Notes under the pieces: generated by a model
Seen by the model: only the letters and a program-made list of their open reading frames with translations
What the model was told of the DNA's origin: nothing
Databases searched by the model: none
Program-made: the position numbers and the translations under genes
Assembly (NCBI GenBank): GCA_002427735.1
Contig: DIYP01000013.1
Coordinates: 24,343 to 88,342, forward strand
Direction of reading: 5' to 3'
Length of the DNA stretch: 64,000 nucleotides
Origin: Flavobacteriales bacterium UBA6051
GTDB lineage: Bacteria > Bacteroidota > Bacteroidia > Flavobacteriales_D > Crocinitomicaceae
Part shown: in pieces, positions 42,073 through 52,400 of the stretch
Layout: every line of letters begins with the position of its first letter
Position numbering within the stretch: position 1 is the stretch's first letter

Positions 42073-45000
42073 TTATTTACCATGGCATTGTTTGTACTTT
42101 TTACCGCTTCCACAAGGACATGGATCATTTCGCCCAATCTTTTTCTCCGCCACAACTGGTTGTTGCTTCACAGGTTGACGATTTGCTTCGGAATTTCGGA
42201 TAGCTTCATCATATCCTTCTCTGCCTTGCACTTGTTCTTGAGCAGGGTTTCGTTCTTGCGCCTTATCATAATTGCTTTGACGCGTAACTGATTGGTTGGT
42301 GCTTTGAATTTCCTCAGAAGCTGGAATGTCAAGCTTCATCATTAATTCCATTGTCTCTGAGTTCAAACGCGCCAGCATAGACTTGAATAATTCGAACGAC
42401 TCAAGCTTATATACCAATAAAGGATCTTTCTGCTCATACTGAGCATGGTGGACAGCTGAACGTAAATCATCCATTTCGCGCAGATGTTCTTTCCATTCAT
42501 TGTCAATCATTCCAAGAATTACATTCTTCTCAAAAGAAAGTGAAATCGTCTTTCCATCAGTATTGTATGCCTCCTCCAAGTTTATGATCAAGCGCATTTC
42601 CTTTTTACCATCGGTAAGTGGGAATACAATGTTCTTGTACTTATCAGACATTGTTTCTTGAACATGCTTGATCTGAGGCATTGCGCGTGTTACAATCTTT
42701 TCATTCTTACGTGTGTATTGCGAACGAATTTCATTGTACACTTTATCAATAATGCTATTTTCATCCAATGATTCAAACTCATCAGCAGTAACTGGTGATT
42801 GAACACCAACTACACGCAACAGTTCCAATTCGAAATCAGCGTATTGTTCTTTATTGTAAGCAAGAACAATCGATTCACTGAAGTCATAGAACATATTGTC
42901 AATATCTATGTCAAGGCGTTCTCCAAACAATGCATTTTTACGTTTTTTGTACACTGCTTTACGCTGAGCATTCATTACATCATCGTATTCAAGAAGACGC
43001 TTACGCACACCGAAATTGTTTTCTTCTACTTTTTTCTGTGCGCGCTCGATGGATTTAGAAACCATACTGTGCGTAATTACTTCTCCCTCTTTCAGCCCAA
43101 GGCGGTCCATGAGTTTAGCAATTCGCTCTGAACCAAACTTACGCATCAAATCATCTTCCAATGAAACAAAGAACTGAGAAGATCCTGGATCTCCTTGACG
43201 TCCTGAACGTCCCCTTAACTGTCTGTCAACTCGACGAGAGTCATGGCGCTCTGTACCAATAATGGCTAAACCTCCCGCTTCCTTTACACCTTCTCCTAAT
43301 TTGATGTCGGTACCACGACCAGCCATATTGGTTGCAATCGTAACAGCTCCTGGTTTTCCCGCCTCAGCAACAATCTCAGCTTCTTTTTGGTGATATTTTG
43401 CATTCAATACTTGATGCTTAATTCCTTTCATTTTAAGCATTCGACTCAATAGTTCCGAAATTTCTACGGTAGTTGTACCGACTAGGACAGGTCGATTTGC
43501 TTGAACAAGCTTCTCAACTTCTTCAATAACAGCATTGAATTTCTCTCTTGCTGTTTTAAAAACAAGGTCGTTTTGATCCTTACGTTGAATAGGACGATTC
43601 GTTGGAATAACTACTACGTCTAATTCATAAATGTCCCAAAATTCTTTTGCCTCTGTTTCAGCTGTACCAGTCATACCTGACAACTTATGATACATTCTGA
43701 AGTAATTTTGAAGTGTGATCGATGCGTACGTTTGTGTTGCAGCTTCAACCTGCACATCTTCTTTTGCTTCAATTGCCTGGTGGAGTCCATCAGAATAGCG
43801 TCGCCCTTCCATGATACGTCCCGTTTGCTCGTCGACAATCTTTACTTTTCCATCAAGAATGACATATTCCACTTCTTTTTCAAATAGGGCATATGCCTTC
43901 AATAATTGATTTACAGAGTGAATACGTTCAGATTTGATACTGTAATCTCGAATGAGTTCATCCTTCTTCTCGAGAAACTCTTCTTTATTCTGCGTCTGCT
44001 TTTCAAGTTCTGCAATTTCAGATCCAATGTCAGGCATTACAAAGAATTCGCGATCATCCTTCCCGGAAATAAGGTCAATTCCTTTATCGGTCAGTTCGAT
44101 GGTATTATTCTTTTCTTCAATCACAAAGAATAATTCCTTGTCGATCTTCTTCATGTGCTTGCCTTGTTCCTGCATGTAAAAGTTCTCTGTCTTTTGCAGG
44201 TGGGCTTTGATTCCAGGCTCTGAAAGGTACTTGATTAATGCTTTGTTTCTTGGGTAACCTCTATGTGCTCTAAGCAAGGCAATACCGCCGTCTTCAAGCA
44301 TTTGCTTCGGATCCTCACCCGTTGGTGCCTCACCATTGATAACTACGAGTAGCTTTTTGGCCTCGGCCAGGCATTGGTTCACAAATTTCTTCTGTACTGC
44401 AACGATATTTTCAACACGCGGTTTTAGCTGATAGTATTCATGTTCATCACCACGTGGAGTAGGTCCGGAAATAATCAAAGGCGTACGAGCGTCGTCAATC
44501 AATACAGAATCGACCTCATCAATGATGGCGTAATGATGCTTCTGTTGAACGAGATCGTCCGGACTCCCTGCCATATTGTCACGGAGGTAGTCAAAACCAA
44601 ATTCGTTATTCGTTCCAAACGTAATGTCGGCAAGATAAGCTTGTTTTCGTTCTGCTGAATTCGGCCTGTGCTTGTCGATGCAGTCTACTGTTAGTCCGTG
44701 AAATTGGTATAGTGGCCCCATCCACTCCGAGTCACGTTTCGCGAGATAGTCGTTTACTGTTACGAGGTGTACACCTTTGCCTGAAAGGGCATTAAGGTAA
44801 ACAGGCAGGGTTGCAACCAATGTTTTTCCTTCCCCTGTTTGCATCTCAGCAATATTTCCTTTGTGCAATACGCCACCACCCATCAGCTGAACATCGTAGT
44901 GAACCATATTCCATTCTACATCGGCGCCTGCAGCAGTCCATTTGTTATGCCAAATAGCTTTGTCTCCATCAATGGTAATACCGTCCTTTTTTGTTGAAAG

Positions 45001-45414
45001 GTCACGATCAAAATCCCGGGCTGTTACTTCTAGTTGCTTATTTTTCGCCCATCGTTTCGCGGTTTCTTTCACTACAGCAAAAGCCTCTGGTCGAATGGAT
45101 TCAAGAATTTCTTCAATTTTATCGTCAATCGATTTTCCCATCTTATCGATGCGCTCAAAGAGGTCTTCTTTCTCTTGAATTGGCGTGTTCAGGTCGGCAG
45201 CCTTCGCCTTGAGATCAGCTAGTTCTTTTTCTAGCTGCTCTGTTCCATCTTTAATCAGTTGTTTGAATTGATACGTTTTTCCACGTAATTCATCATCGGA
45301 TAAATCGCGTAAAACGCCTTGAGCCTGATTCGCAGCATCTATAGATGGTTGGTATTCTTTTCTGTCTTTAGAGGACTTATCACCAAATAAGTTCTTGAGT
45401 ATGTTTAGAGCCAT
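42073..45414 (-). CDS. secA: Preprotein translocase ATPase SecA
   Basis: 1113 aa, longer than the ~900 aa of E. coli SecA because of the insertions usual in Bacteroidota. The motor has Walker A (AEMQTGEGKTLVATLP), DEVDSVLIDDARTPLIISG, the preprotein cross-linking domain, MTGTAETEAKEF and RGRSGRQGDPGSSQFFVSLE in motor domain 2, and the C-terminal zinc-binding tail GRNDPCPCGSGKKYKQCHGK, with Cys-x-Cys-x8-Cys-His. It drives Sec-dependent export, which every signal-peptide protein in this window needs before T9SS or lipoprotein sorting. Divergent from guaA; a strong terminator follows. Confidence 0.98.
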   Translation of the reverse strand: MALNILKNLFGDKSSKDRKEYQPSIDAANQAQGVLRDLSDDELRGKTYQFKQLIKDGTEQLEKELADLKAKAADLNTPIQEKEDLFERIDKMGKSIDDKIEEILESIRPEAFAVVKETAKRWAKNKQLEVTARDFDRDLSTKKDGITIDGDKAIWHNKWTAAGADVEWNMVHYDVQLMGGGVLHKGNIAEMQTGEGKTLVATLPVYLNALSGKGVHLVTVNDYLAKRDSEWMGPLYQFHGLTVDCIDKHRPNSAERKQAYLADITFGTNNEFGFDYLRDNMAGSPDDLVQQKHHYAIIDEVDSVLIDDARTPLIISGPTPRGDEHEYYQLKPRVENIVAVQKKFVNQCLAEAKKLLVVINGEAPTGEDPKQMLEDGGIALLRAHRGYPRNKALIKYLSEPGIKAHLQKTENFYMQEQGKHMKKIDKELFFVIEEKNNTIELTDKGIDLISGKDDREFFVMPDIGSEIAELEKQTQNKEEFLEKKDELIRDYSIKSERIHSVNQLLKAYALFEKEVEYVILDGKVKIVDEQTGRIMEGRRYSDGLHQAIEAKEDVQVEAATQTYASITLQNYFRMYHKLSGMTGTAETEAKEFWDIYELDVVVIPTNRPIQRKDQNDLVFKTAREKFNAVIEEVEKLVQANRPVLVGTTTVEISELLSRMLKMKGIKHQVLNAKYHQKEAEIVAEAGKPGAVTIATNMAGRGTDIKLGEGVKEAGGLAIIGTERHDSRRVDRQLRGRSGRQGDPGSSQFFVSLEDDLMRKFGSERIAKLMDRLGLKEGEVITHSMVSKSIERAQKKVEENNFGVRKRLLEYDDVMNAQRKAVYKKRKNALFGERLDIDIDNMFYDFSESIVLAYNKEQYADFELELLRVVGVQSPVTADEFESLDENSIIDKVYNEIRSQYTRKNEKIVTRAMPQIKHVQETMSDKYKNIVFPLTDGKKEMRLIINLEEAYNTDGKTISLSFEKNVILGMIDNEWKEHLREMDDLRSAVHHAQYEQKDPLLVYKLESFELFKSMLARLNSETMELMMKLDIPASEEIQSTNQSVTRQSNYDKAQERNPAQEQVQGREGYDEAIRNSEANRQPVKQQPVVAEKKIGRNDPCPCGSGKKYKQCHGK

Positions 45415-45595
45415 CGTCGTAATAAAAATTCGAGCCGTAAAATTAATAAAATCCCACTGCTTCGAAAGGGTTCGTTAATCTAATGTCCGGCGGTGTTCAT
45501 AAATTATTCCAAGATTGTTTTTTCTGACAAATTGTCTAGTTCATAAATCGTTGAAAATATCTTTTTGCAAAAATCACAAATAGCAGTATTCACAT

Positions 45596-45603
45596 TATCT
45601 TTG
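45596..45603 (+). promoter_or_regulatory. -7 box abutting guaA start
   Basis: TATCTTTG, exact consensus, ends 4 nt before the ATG at 45608. A second, more upstream pair (TTG at 45532-45534 and TATCTTTT at 45558-45565, spacer 23) could give a leader of ~40 nt. Confidence 0.45.
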
Positions 45604-45607
45604 CCGC

Positions 45608-47140
45608 ATGCATGAAAAAATCTTAATCCTTGACTTTGGTTCTCAGTATACGCAGTTGATTGCTAGAAGAGTAAGAGAGCTTAATATTTACTGTGAAATT
45701 CACCCATGGAATAAATGTCCTGAGCTGACCTCAGATTTGAAAGGAGTGATTTTATCTGGTAGCCCTTTTTCAGTGCGTGAGGATTCGGCACCAAAACCAG
45801 ATTTATCAGAAATCAAAGGTAAGATGCCTTTGCTTGGAGTTTGCTTTGGTGCACAACATCTGGCGCATAATTTTGGAGGAGAAGTTAAGCCTTCGACTAC
45901 TCGCGAATATGGTAGAGCAAACCTTTCGTATGTCGATCAGGATAATGTACTTACAAAAGGGATGTCGGACGGATCTCAGGTGTGGATGTCTCATGCAGAT
46001 ACAATAAAAGTTATACCAGCAGGTTACAAAATCATCGCTAGCACAAAAGATGTTGAGATAGCTGGCTATCATATAGAGGGAGAGGACACTTTTGGTATTC
46101 AATTTCATCCAGAAGTATACCACTCACTTGAAGGAACATTGCTACTAAAGAACTTTTTAGTGAATGTTTGTGGGTGTTCACAAGATTGGACACCAGATTC
46201 TTTTGTTGATGAGACGGTGAAAGAACTTCGTGCGAAGATTGGTTCGGATAAAGTTATTCTTGGTCTTTCAGGTGGAGTAGATTCATCTGTTGCAGCGGTT
46301 CTGCTGCATAAGGCAATTGGAGAAAATTTGCATTGTATTTTCGTTGATAACGGTTTATTGAGAAAGAATGAATTTGATTCTGTTCTGGAATCTTATCAAG
46401 GAATGGGTTTGAATGTTAAAGGAGTTAACGCGAGTGAATTGTTTTATGAAGCGTTAGCAGGTGTAACAGACCCTGAAGCGAAGCGAAAGGCAATTGGTAA
46501 AGTTTTCGTAGATGTATTCGATGAAGAATCGAAGTTAGTCGAAGACGCTAAATGGCTCGGACAGGGAACCATTTATCCTGACGTTATCGAATCTGTTTCT
46601 GTTTCAGGAGGACCGAGTCAAACAATTAAATCACATCACAATGTGGGAGGCCTTCCGGACTACATGAAGTTGAAAGTAGTGGAGCCATTAAAGTTATTAT
46701 TTAAAGATGAGGTTCGCAGAATAGGGCGCTCGCTCAATATTGATCAAAATATTTTAGGAAGACATCCATTCCCTGGACCAGGATTAGGAATTCGAATACT
46801 TGGGGATGTGACAGCAGAAAAGGTTCGTATTCTGCAAGAAGTAGATTATATCTTTATTGCTTCATTAAAAGAAGATGGGTTATATGATGATGTTTGGCAG
46901 GCCGGTGCAATATTCTTACCAATTCAATCTGTTGGGGTTATGGGAGATGAGCGAACATATGAGAACGCTGTAGCTTTAAGAGCTGTTACGTCCACTGATG
47001 GAATGACAGCAGATTGGTGCCATTTGCCTTATGATTTCCTCGCTAAAGTGTCTAATAAAATTATCAATCAGGTAAAAGGGATCAATCGTGTTACCTACGA
47101 TATTAGCTCGAAACCACCAGCGACCATCGAGTGGGAGTAG
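45608..47140 (+). CDS. guaA: GMP synthase (glutamine-hydrolysing)
   Basis: 510 aa. Converts XMP to GMP using glutamine and ATP. The class I glutamine amidotransferase domain has ILDFGSQYTQLIARRVREL, catalytic Cys79 in LLGVCFGAQ, and the His-Glu of FHPEVYHS. The ATP pyrophosphatase domain has the P-loop LGLSGGVDSSVAAVLLHK, followed by the dimerisation domain (RHPFPGPGLGIRILG, and the end YDISSKPPATIEWE). Divergent from secA over 193 bp. The LysM gene follows after 47 nt with its own promoter box. Confidence 0.98.
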   Translation: MHEKILILDFGSQYTQLIARRVRELNIYCEIHPWNKCPELTSDLKGVILSGSPFSVREDSAPKPDLSEIKGKMPLLGVCFGAQHLAHNFGGEVKPSTTREYGRANLSYVDQDNVLTKGMSDGSQVWMSHADTIKVIPAGYKIIASTKDVEIAGYHIEGEDTFGIQFHPEVYHSLEGTLLLKNFLVNVCGCSQDWTPDSFVDETVKELRAKIGSDKVILGLSGGVDSSVAAVLLHKAIGENLHCIFVDNGLLRKNEFDSVLESYQGMGLNVKGVNASELFYEALAGVTDPEAKRKAIGKVFVDVFDEESKLVEDAKWLGQGTIYPDVIESVSVSGGPSQTIKSHHNVGGLPDYMKLKVVEPLKLLFKDEVRRIGRSLNIDQNILGRHPFPGPGLGIRILGDVTAEKVRILQEVDYIFIASLKEDGLYDDVWQAGAIFLPIQSVGVMGDERTYENAVALRAVTSTDGMTADWCHLPYDFLAKVSNKIINQVKGINRVTYDISSKPPATIEWE

Positions 47141-47175
47141 GTGTTATGGCATGGCGATTGTAAAACCAATTTGCG

Positions 47176-47183
47176 TAAATTTG
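47176..47183 (+). promoter_or_regulatory. -7 box abutting LysM gene start
   Basis: TAAATTTG, exact consensus, ends 4 nt before the ATG at 47188, the same spacing as at guaA. Confidence 0.45.
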
Positions 47184-47187
47184 AAGT

Positions 47188-49002
47188 ATGCATAGACTAC
47201 TAACCTTTCTTATTATTTGTATTTCCAGTTTTGCTTTTGGACAACCCGGTGTTGCCAATATTGTCGAAGTCGACGGGGAGAAGTATTATGAACACAAAGT
47301 CGAAGAAGGGAATACACTTTGGGGCATGCAGCAAATGTATGGAGTGCCTCACGAGGAGATTGTGTCGGCAAATCCAGGATTTGAAGGGTTGAGAACAGGT
47401 CAGGTAATTCTCGTTCCAATAAAAGGCGATGCTCCTGCAGTAAATAGTATCCAGACAACAACGTACAAGGTAAAAAGCAAAGAGACGCTTTATGGTCTCT
47501 CACGTAAGTTTAATACTACGGTTGATCAGTTGATTGCGTTGAACCCTGAGTTGGCAGATGGGTTGAAAAAAGGACAGGTTATCAAAGTCCCTGGGACAGA
47601 GGTTGGTGATACACAGATTGTAGAGACGGAAAAAGAACCGGTTATTTCTACTCCCAATCCATTTGTCGTAGATACGATTGAGACGAATGGGGTAACTGAG
47701 GAGTTAGTGGTTTCTTTCAGCGATAGTACTGTTCGTCATGTAGTTATGGCGAATGAAACCATGTATAGTATTTCGCGTCGTTTTATGGTTCCGATATCCG
47801 AAATAATGACGTTGAATAAGTTACAAAGCACTACTGTCAAGGAAGGTCAGGTCATTATTATTCCTGTTAAAAATGAGCGTGTTGATCGTGTTGAGATTAA
47901 ATCAGTACCTGGCGAGTATGACCCTGATAGCAATGAACCACTTGTTTTTGAGAAAAAGGAACATTACAACGTGGCCGTATTGCTTCCTCTTCACCTTGAA
48001 TACGGAGAAGGTTATTCTGAAGCGGTGTCAAATATAGCTGCACAGTTTTATATGGGTGTTACTATGGCGCTTGACAGCCTTGAGAAAAAGGGGCTTAATG
48101 CAAGCGTTCATATTTTCGACACGAAGAATGATACAAATGCGATAAATAAGATTTTGGAAAAGCCTGAGTTTTCCTCAGTGGATTTAGTCATTGGTCCTTT
48201 GATAGGTGCGAATATGAAAATGGTCGCGAATTACTGCCGCGCAAACAAGGTGCGTATGGTGTGCCCAGTTTCTTCTGACCTAAGTCTATTGGAGAATAAT
48301 CGTTTGGTGCATGCGGCACTGCCTTCCAATATTTCACTTATGCGCGGTTTAGCGCGTCACATTTTGAATAACTGTGCTGATGATAATATACTATTGATCA
48401 AACCACTTGATGAAGCGAGTATGCCATTGTATGATGCTTTCAGAAAGACGTTTAAAGAAGCAGAATTTTCAGGTACTCGTCCAGCATTGATAGAAACAAC
48501 CGTGGAAGGGTTTAATACATATATTAAAAGAGGGAAAAACAACCGCTTTATTGTTCCTACCGCGCACCGATCTTCGGTGATTAAATTCATGAACAATTTG
48601 AATCGCTCAGCATTTCGTTCGTATAAGGATGATATTTTCGTTTACGGAACAAGAGAATGGGTAAATTACAGCGAGTTGAATGATGCTTATAAGAATAAGT
48701 ACAATTTCCATTTCCCTGCTCCAAATCATATCGATTATTACACCGATCACATGGTCGAGTTGAATAAGGCATTTCGAAGTAAGTATAAAACGGACTTTTC
48801 CAAAGTCGCAGTACAAGCTTATGATGTAACGACTCATTTCTGCTCAGCATTCTTTATGGAGAATGATCGACCGTTTCTTTTGATGAATGACATTCGAATG
48901 AATCAGATTTCAGAGACAGATGGTTATGAAAATACGCGTGTTTTCATTGTAGAACAAGAAGCGTTCGAGTTGATTGAGATCGGTAGATCGATCGGGAATT
49001 AA
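47188..49002 (+). CDS. Secreted LysM and periplasmic-binding-protein-like fusion
   Basis: 604 aa. Signal peptide to FAFGQ. Three LysM peptidoglycan-binding modules at residues ~35-77 (YEHKVEEGNTLWGMQQMYGV), ~90-135 (YKVKSKETLYGLSRKFNTT) and ~182-225 (VVMANETMYSISRRFMVP), then a PBP1-like (Leu/Ile/Val-binding or LpoA-like) domain from ~255 (YNVAVLLPLHLEYGEG ... FYMGVTMALDSLEKKGLNA, VDLVIGPLIGANMKMVANY) to the end. The bacterial fold pair suggests a cell-wall-tethered ligand sensor or amidase regulator. The gene commonly follows guaA in Bacteroidota. Monocistronic, with a terminator after it. Confidence 0.87.
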   Translation: MHRLLTFLIICISSFAFGQPGVANIVEVDGEKYYEHKVEEGNTLWGMQQMYGVPHEEIVSANPGFEGLRTGQVILVPIKGDAPAVNSIQTTTYKVKSKETLYGLSRKFNTTVDQLIALNPELADGLKKGQVIKVPGTEVGDTQIVETEKEPVISTPNPFVVDTIETNGVTEELVVSFSDSTVRHVVMANETMYSISRRFMVPISEIMTLNKLQSTTVKEGQVIIIPVKNERVDRVEIKSVPGEYDPDSNEPLVFEKKEHYNVAVLLPLHLEYGEGYSEAVSNIAAQFYMGVTMALDSLEKKGLNASVHIFDTKNDTNAINKILEKPEFSSVDLVIGPLIGANMKMVANYCRANKVRMVCPVSSDLSLLENNRLVHAALPSNISLMRGLARHILNNCADDNILLIKPLDEASMPLYDAFRKTFKEAEFSGTRPALIETTVEGFNTYIKRGKNNRFIVPTAHRSSVIKFMNNLNRSAFRSYKDDIFVYGTREWVNYSELNDAYKNKYNFHFPAPNHIDYYTDHMVELNKAFRSKYKTDFSKVAVQAYDVTTHFCSAFFMENDRPFLLMNDIRMNQISETDGYENTRVFIVEQEAFELIEIGRSIGN

Positions 49003-49022
49003 TTTCAAAGATTTTTTAGATC

Positions 49023-49060
49023 AAAATAGCCTTTCTTTTGGAAGGCTATTTTTGTTTTTG
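49023..49060 (+). terminator. Terminator after LysM gene
   Basis: AAAATAGCCTT pairs with AAGGCTATTTT around a TCTTTTGG-type loop, followed by TTTGTTTTT. Confidence 0.85.
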
Positions 49061-49135
49061 AGTGGAAAATTTAACACTTTTCATTTTATGTGTTAGTAAA
49101 AAATGACTGATCGTTGCAATTTTCGAAGCAAAGAG

Positions 49136-49160
49136 GCAACCAATATGTTATATTTACGTT
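49136..49160 (+). promoter_or_regulatory. Promoter of adhesin cassette 1 (GCAACC-N15-CGTT)
   Basis: GCAACC (49136-49141), 15 nt, CGTT (49157-49160), with TATATTTA (49149-49156) starting 13 nt after the GCAACC start. The same arrangement with the same spacings precedes cassettes 2 and 3. It resembles an ECF-sigma -35/-10 pair, or a GCAACC activator site ahead of a -7 box. Confidence 0.6.
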
Positions 49161-49193
49161 AATAAACCAAACTAATACTATTAGCTGCTAGCC

Positions 49194-49418
49194 ATGAAAA
49201 CTATTCTGATTACCAATTGTTTGATACTTTCATTCCTAACCTTTGGTCAAAAGACTGAAACAGGAAGCAATACAGTACAATTACCTGCTCAAGAAAAGAA
49301 AGTAGAAAGAGGTGTTATTTACGCGAGTGAGTTAAGGCTAAAGAAAATAGAAATGAAGCCCGGACTGGTGTTGGAGGCTCCAAAACCAAAAAAAGTTTTG
49401 AAGACAGGAGATAAATGA
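49194..49418 (+). CDS. Small secreted protein, cassette 1
   Basis: 74 aa. Signal peptide MKTILITNCLILSFLTFGQ, leaving a mature ~55-residue Lys/Glu-rich peptide (VERGVIYASELRLKKIEMKP, LEAPKPKKVLKTGDK) without Cys. It is too short for a stable classic fold and has no recognised family. It is the first gene after the shared promoter element, and the giant adhesin starts 58 nt downstream with no terminator between, so both are on one transcript. A partner, chaperone or maturation peptide for the adhesin is possible. Confidence 0.72.
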   Translation: MKTILITNCLILSFLTFGQKTETGSNTVQLPAQEKKVERGVIYASELRLKKIEMKPGLVLEAPKPKKVLKTGDK

Positions 49419-49476
49419 TCAACATCCAACGCTAGACAAGATGAACCTACTACCTTTATTTACATCGACAGGAAAT

Positions 49477-52400
49477 ATGAAAAACGTATTGCTGGTATTC
49501 GTCTTATTGACGAGTACTTTTTTGTTACATGCACAGGGAGCTGATTGTGCAAGCATGGACCCGATCTGTACACAGGATGGGGTGAGTTATCCTGCTTCTA
49601 CGAATACAACGGCTGAGGCTGGGAATGATTATGATTGTCTTGGGTCAGTTCCAAATCCTGCATGGTATTACTTCGAGATTGCTACCAATGGAAACATTGA
49701 CATGGAACTCAATGGGAATGGCCAGGATATTGACTTTATCATTTGGGGGCCATTTAATGATCTAGCTACGGCCCAAGGAAATTGTGGATCATTGACCGCT
49801 GGTCAAGTTGTGGACTGTAGTTACTCTGGAACAACAGTCGAATCACCATCGATTCCGGGTGCATCTGTAGGGGATGTGTACATCATGTTGATCACGAATT
49901 TCTCCAATAACCCAACACAAATTGATCTTACACAGACGGGCGGAACAGGTTCTACCGATTGTTCCATTGTTACCCCATGTAACATAACAAACTTCACTGT
50001 AAATGTCGGTGCTTGTAACCCCGCAACAAATACATTTGATTTATCTGGTACTGTTGAGTTTACCGACTGGCCTACTACCGGACAAATGATTGTGCAGGAC
50101 TGTAATGGTAATCAAGATGTTTTCAATATTAATGGTGGGTTTAGTTCTCCGGTCAATTATAATATAAACGGCATACCCGCGGATGGAGCCGCCTGTGATA
50201 TAACCGTCTCATTTACGGATGATCCCGGTTGTACACAGACAATTGCATACACCAATCCAGCGGATTGTACCCCACCTTGTTTTCTAAATTACATTGACGT
50301 CGTTGTTGGTGCGTGCGATCCGGCGGATAATAACTTTGACCTTACAGGAGAAATCCAGTTTACAAATCAGCCTACAACGGGGCAATTAATTGTACAAGAC
50401 TGTAACGGTAACCAGCAAGTATTTAATGCGCCTTTCACATCACCGATTTTCTACACCATTGCAGATGTTCCATCCGATGGTACAACGAACTGTTCAGTTA
50501 CAGCGACTTTTACAGCAGATCCATTATGTACAATAACGACACCTTTATACGATAATCCAACCGGTTGTCAATGTAACGCTGAGGCCGGTACTTATTCTAC
50601 TGGAACGATTGGTAATACCAATTCGACAGGGCCTTTCGATTTGTGTTTCGGAGATCAACTCGATTTGACTGCCAACGGAGACTATACAGCTCCAGACGAT
50701 TATACAGGTGTTATTGCGGCTACTTACGATCCAGGAATCTGGTTGTTGGCTTACAGCTGTCCTCCATCTGTTTTTCCGCCGAATGATATAATAGGGCCAT
50801 TGCCAAACCCTCCATATGAGGATCCTTGTTTATTAGGGATTGCTTCTACTGCAGACGCTGCATGGTCTATTGTAAACAACGTTGGAGATGGTTCGTCTGT
50901 CTGGTTCGTTCCAGTCACCATGTATAGTATGGTCGATGGAATATATGCAATTTCAATTAATGGTGGGAATTGGTGTTACGCACTAGGGCCTGCTGTCGAA
51001 GTGACTTTCTTAGAGGATATTACTACAAATGTGGTAGAGGATTGTCAAGCAGGAACTGCGACGGTTACTGTGAGTGGTGGACAGCCTGCGAACGATGGTT
51101 CGAATTTTACAGCATCTAACCTATTACCAGCAAGTGCTGCATTTGGAAATACCACGGCGGCAAATGGCGGTACTATTACGGTGACTGGTTTGCAGGATGG
51201 AGATAATTATTCGTTTGATATCAGCGACGGCACAGATTGTATAGCTACAGTTACCGGGACGTTTGTTGGAACTGAGGACCCTGCGTTTACTTATCCTGCT
51301 GCAGCTTACTGCCAGGACGAGGCAGATCCTTCGCCTGTAATTACGGGAGTTCCGGGAGGAACTTTTACCGCGCCTGCTGGGGTTTCGATTAACCCTGCAA
51401 CTGGAGTTATAGATTTATCTGCTTCTACTGCAGGCGGACCGTATACGATTACATACACCACACCTGATCCAGTTTGCTTCAGCCAAGCGACTTTTGATAT
51501 TACGATTAATCCGCTACCAATTGTTGACGGAAATGATGTAACTATTTGTCCAGGTGACATGGTTACATTATCTGGAACTGGAGCTGATACGTACGTCTGG
51601 TCAGGAGGTGTTGTTGATAATACTGCTTTTCCAGGGCCAGCGACAACAACGACTTATACAGTAACAGGTACTGTTACGGCAACTGGTTGTACCAATACAG
51701 GGGACGCGGTAGTAACGGTTAATCCACTGGATGATGCATCTTTTACAACAACAGATTTCTGTGAAGGAACTGCCTCACCTACAGCAAACGTGACAGGGAC
51801 GCCAGGTGGTACATTTGCTTACAGTCCTGATCCAGGTGATGGCTCTTCTGTGAATGGCGCAAGTGGAGCTATTACAAATGGAGTAGGAGGTACTACGTAT
51901 ACAATTGAGTATACTACTTCTGGAGCATGTCCGCAGACTTCAACCCAAACGATTACGGTGAATCCATTGCCAAACGTGGATGTTCCTGACTATTCAGTTT
52001 GTACGGGAGGAACTGTGGCACTCACTGCAACTGGTGCAACAAACTATACTTGGGCGCCTGGAACTGACCTTAATACAACAACTGGTGCTACTGTAAATAG
52101 TACGCCAGCTGCAGATATAACATATACGGTTACTGGTACGGATGGAAATGGATGTCAGAATACAGATGTCACTACGGTGACTGTAATACCAAATGCACCA
52201 ATTGATGCGGGGCCAGACGTGACCATTTGTGATGGTGAATCTACTACATTGACAGCATCTGGAGGTGTCACTTACACATGGCAAGCACCGATTAGTGCGA
52301 ATGGGGCTTCACAGACTGTTTCTCCAGCGACCACGACAACTTACACCGTAGATGGCGTAGACGCTGCCGGTTGTACTGGGACGGATCAAGTAACAGTGAC

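Noticed and set aside
42082..45222. Plus-strand frames within secA (60-110 codons)
   Set aside because: Shadow frames of a highly conserved gene on the other strand.
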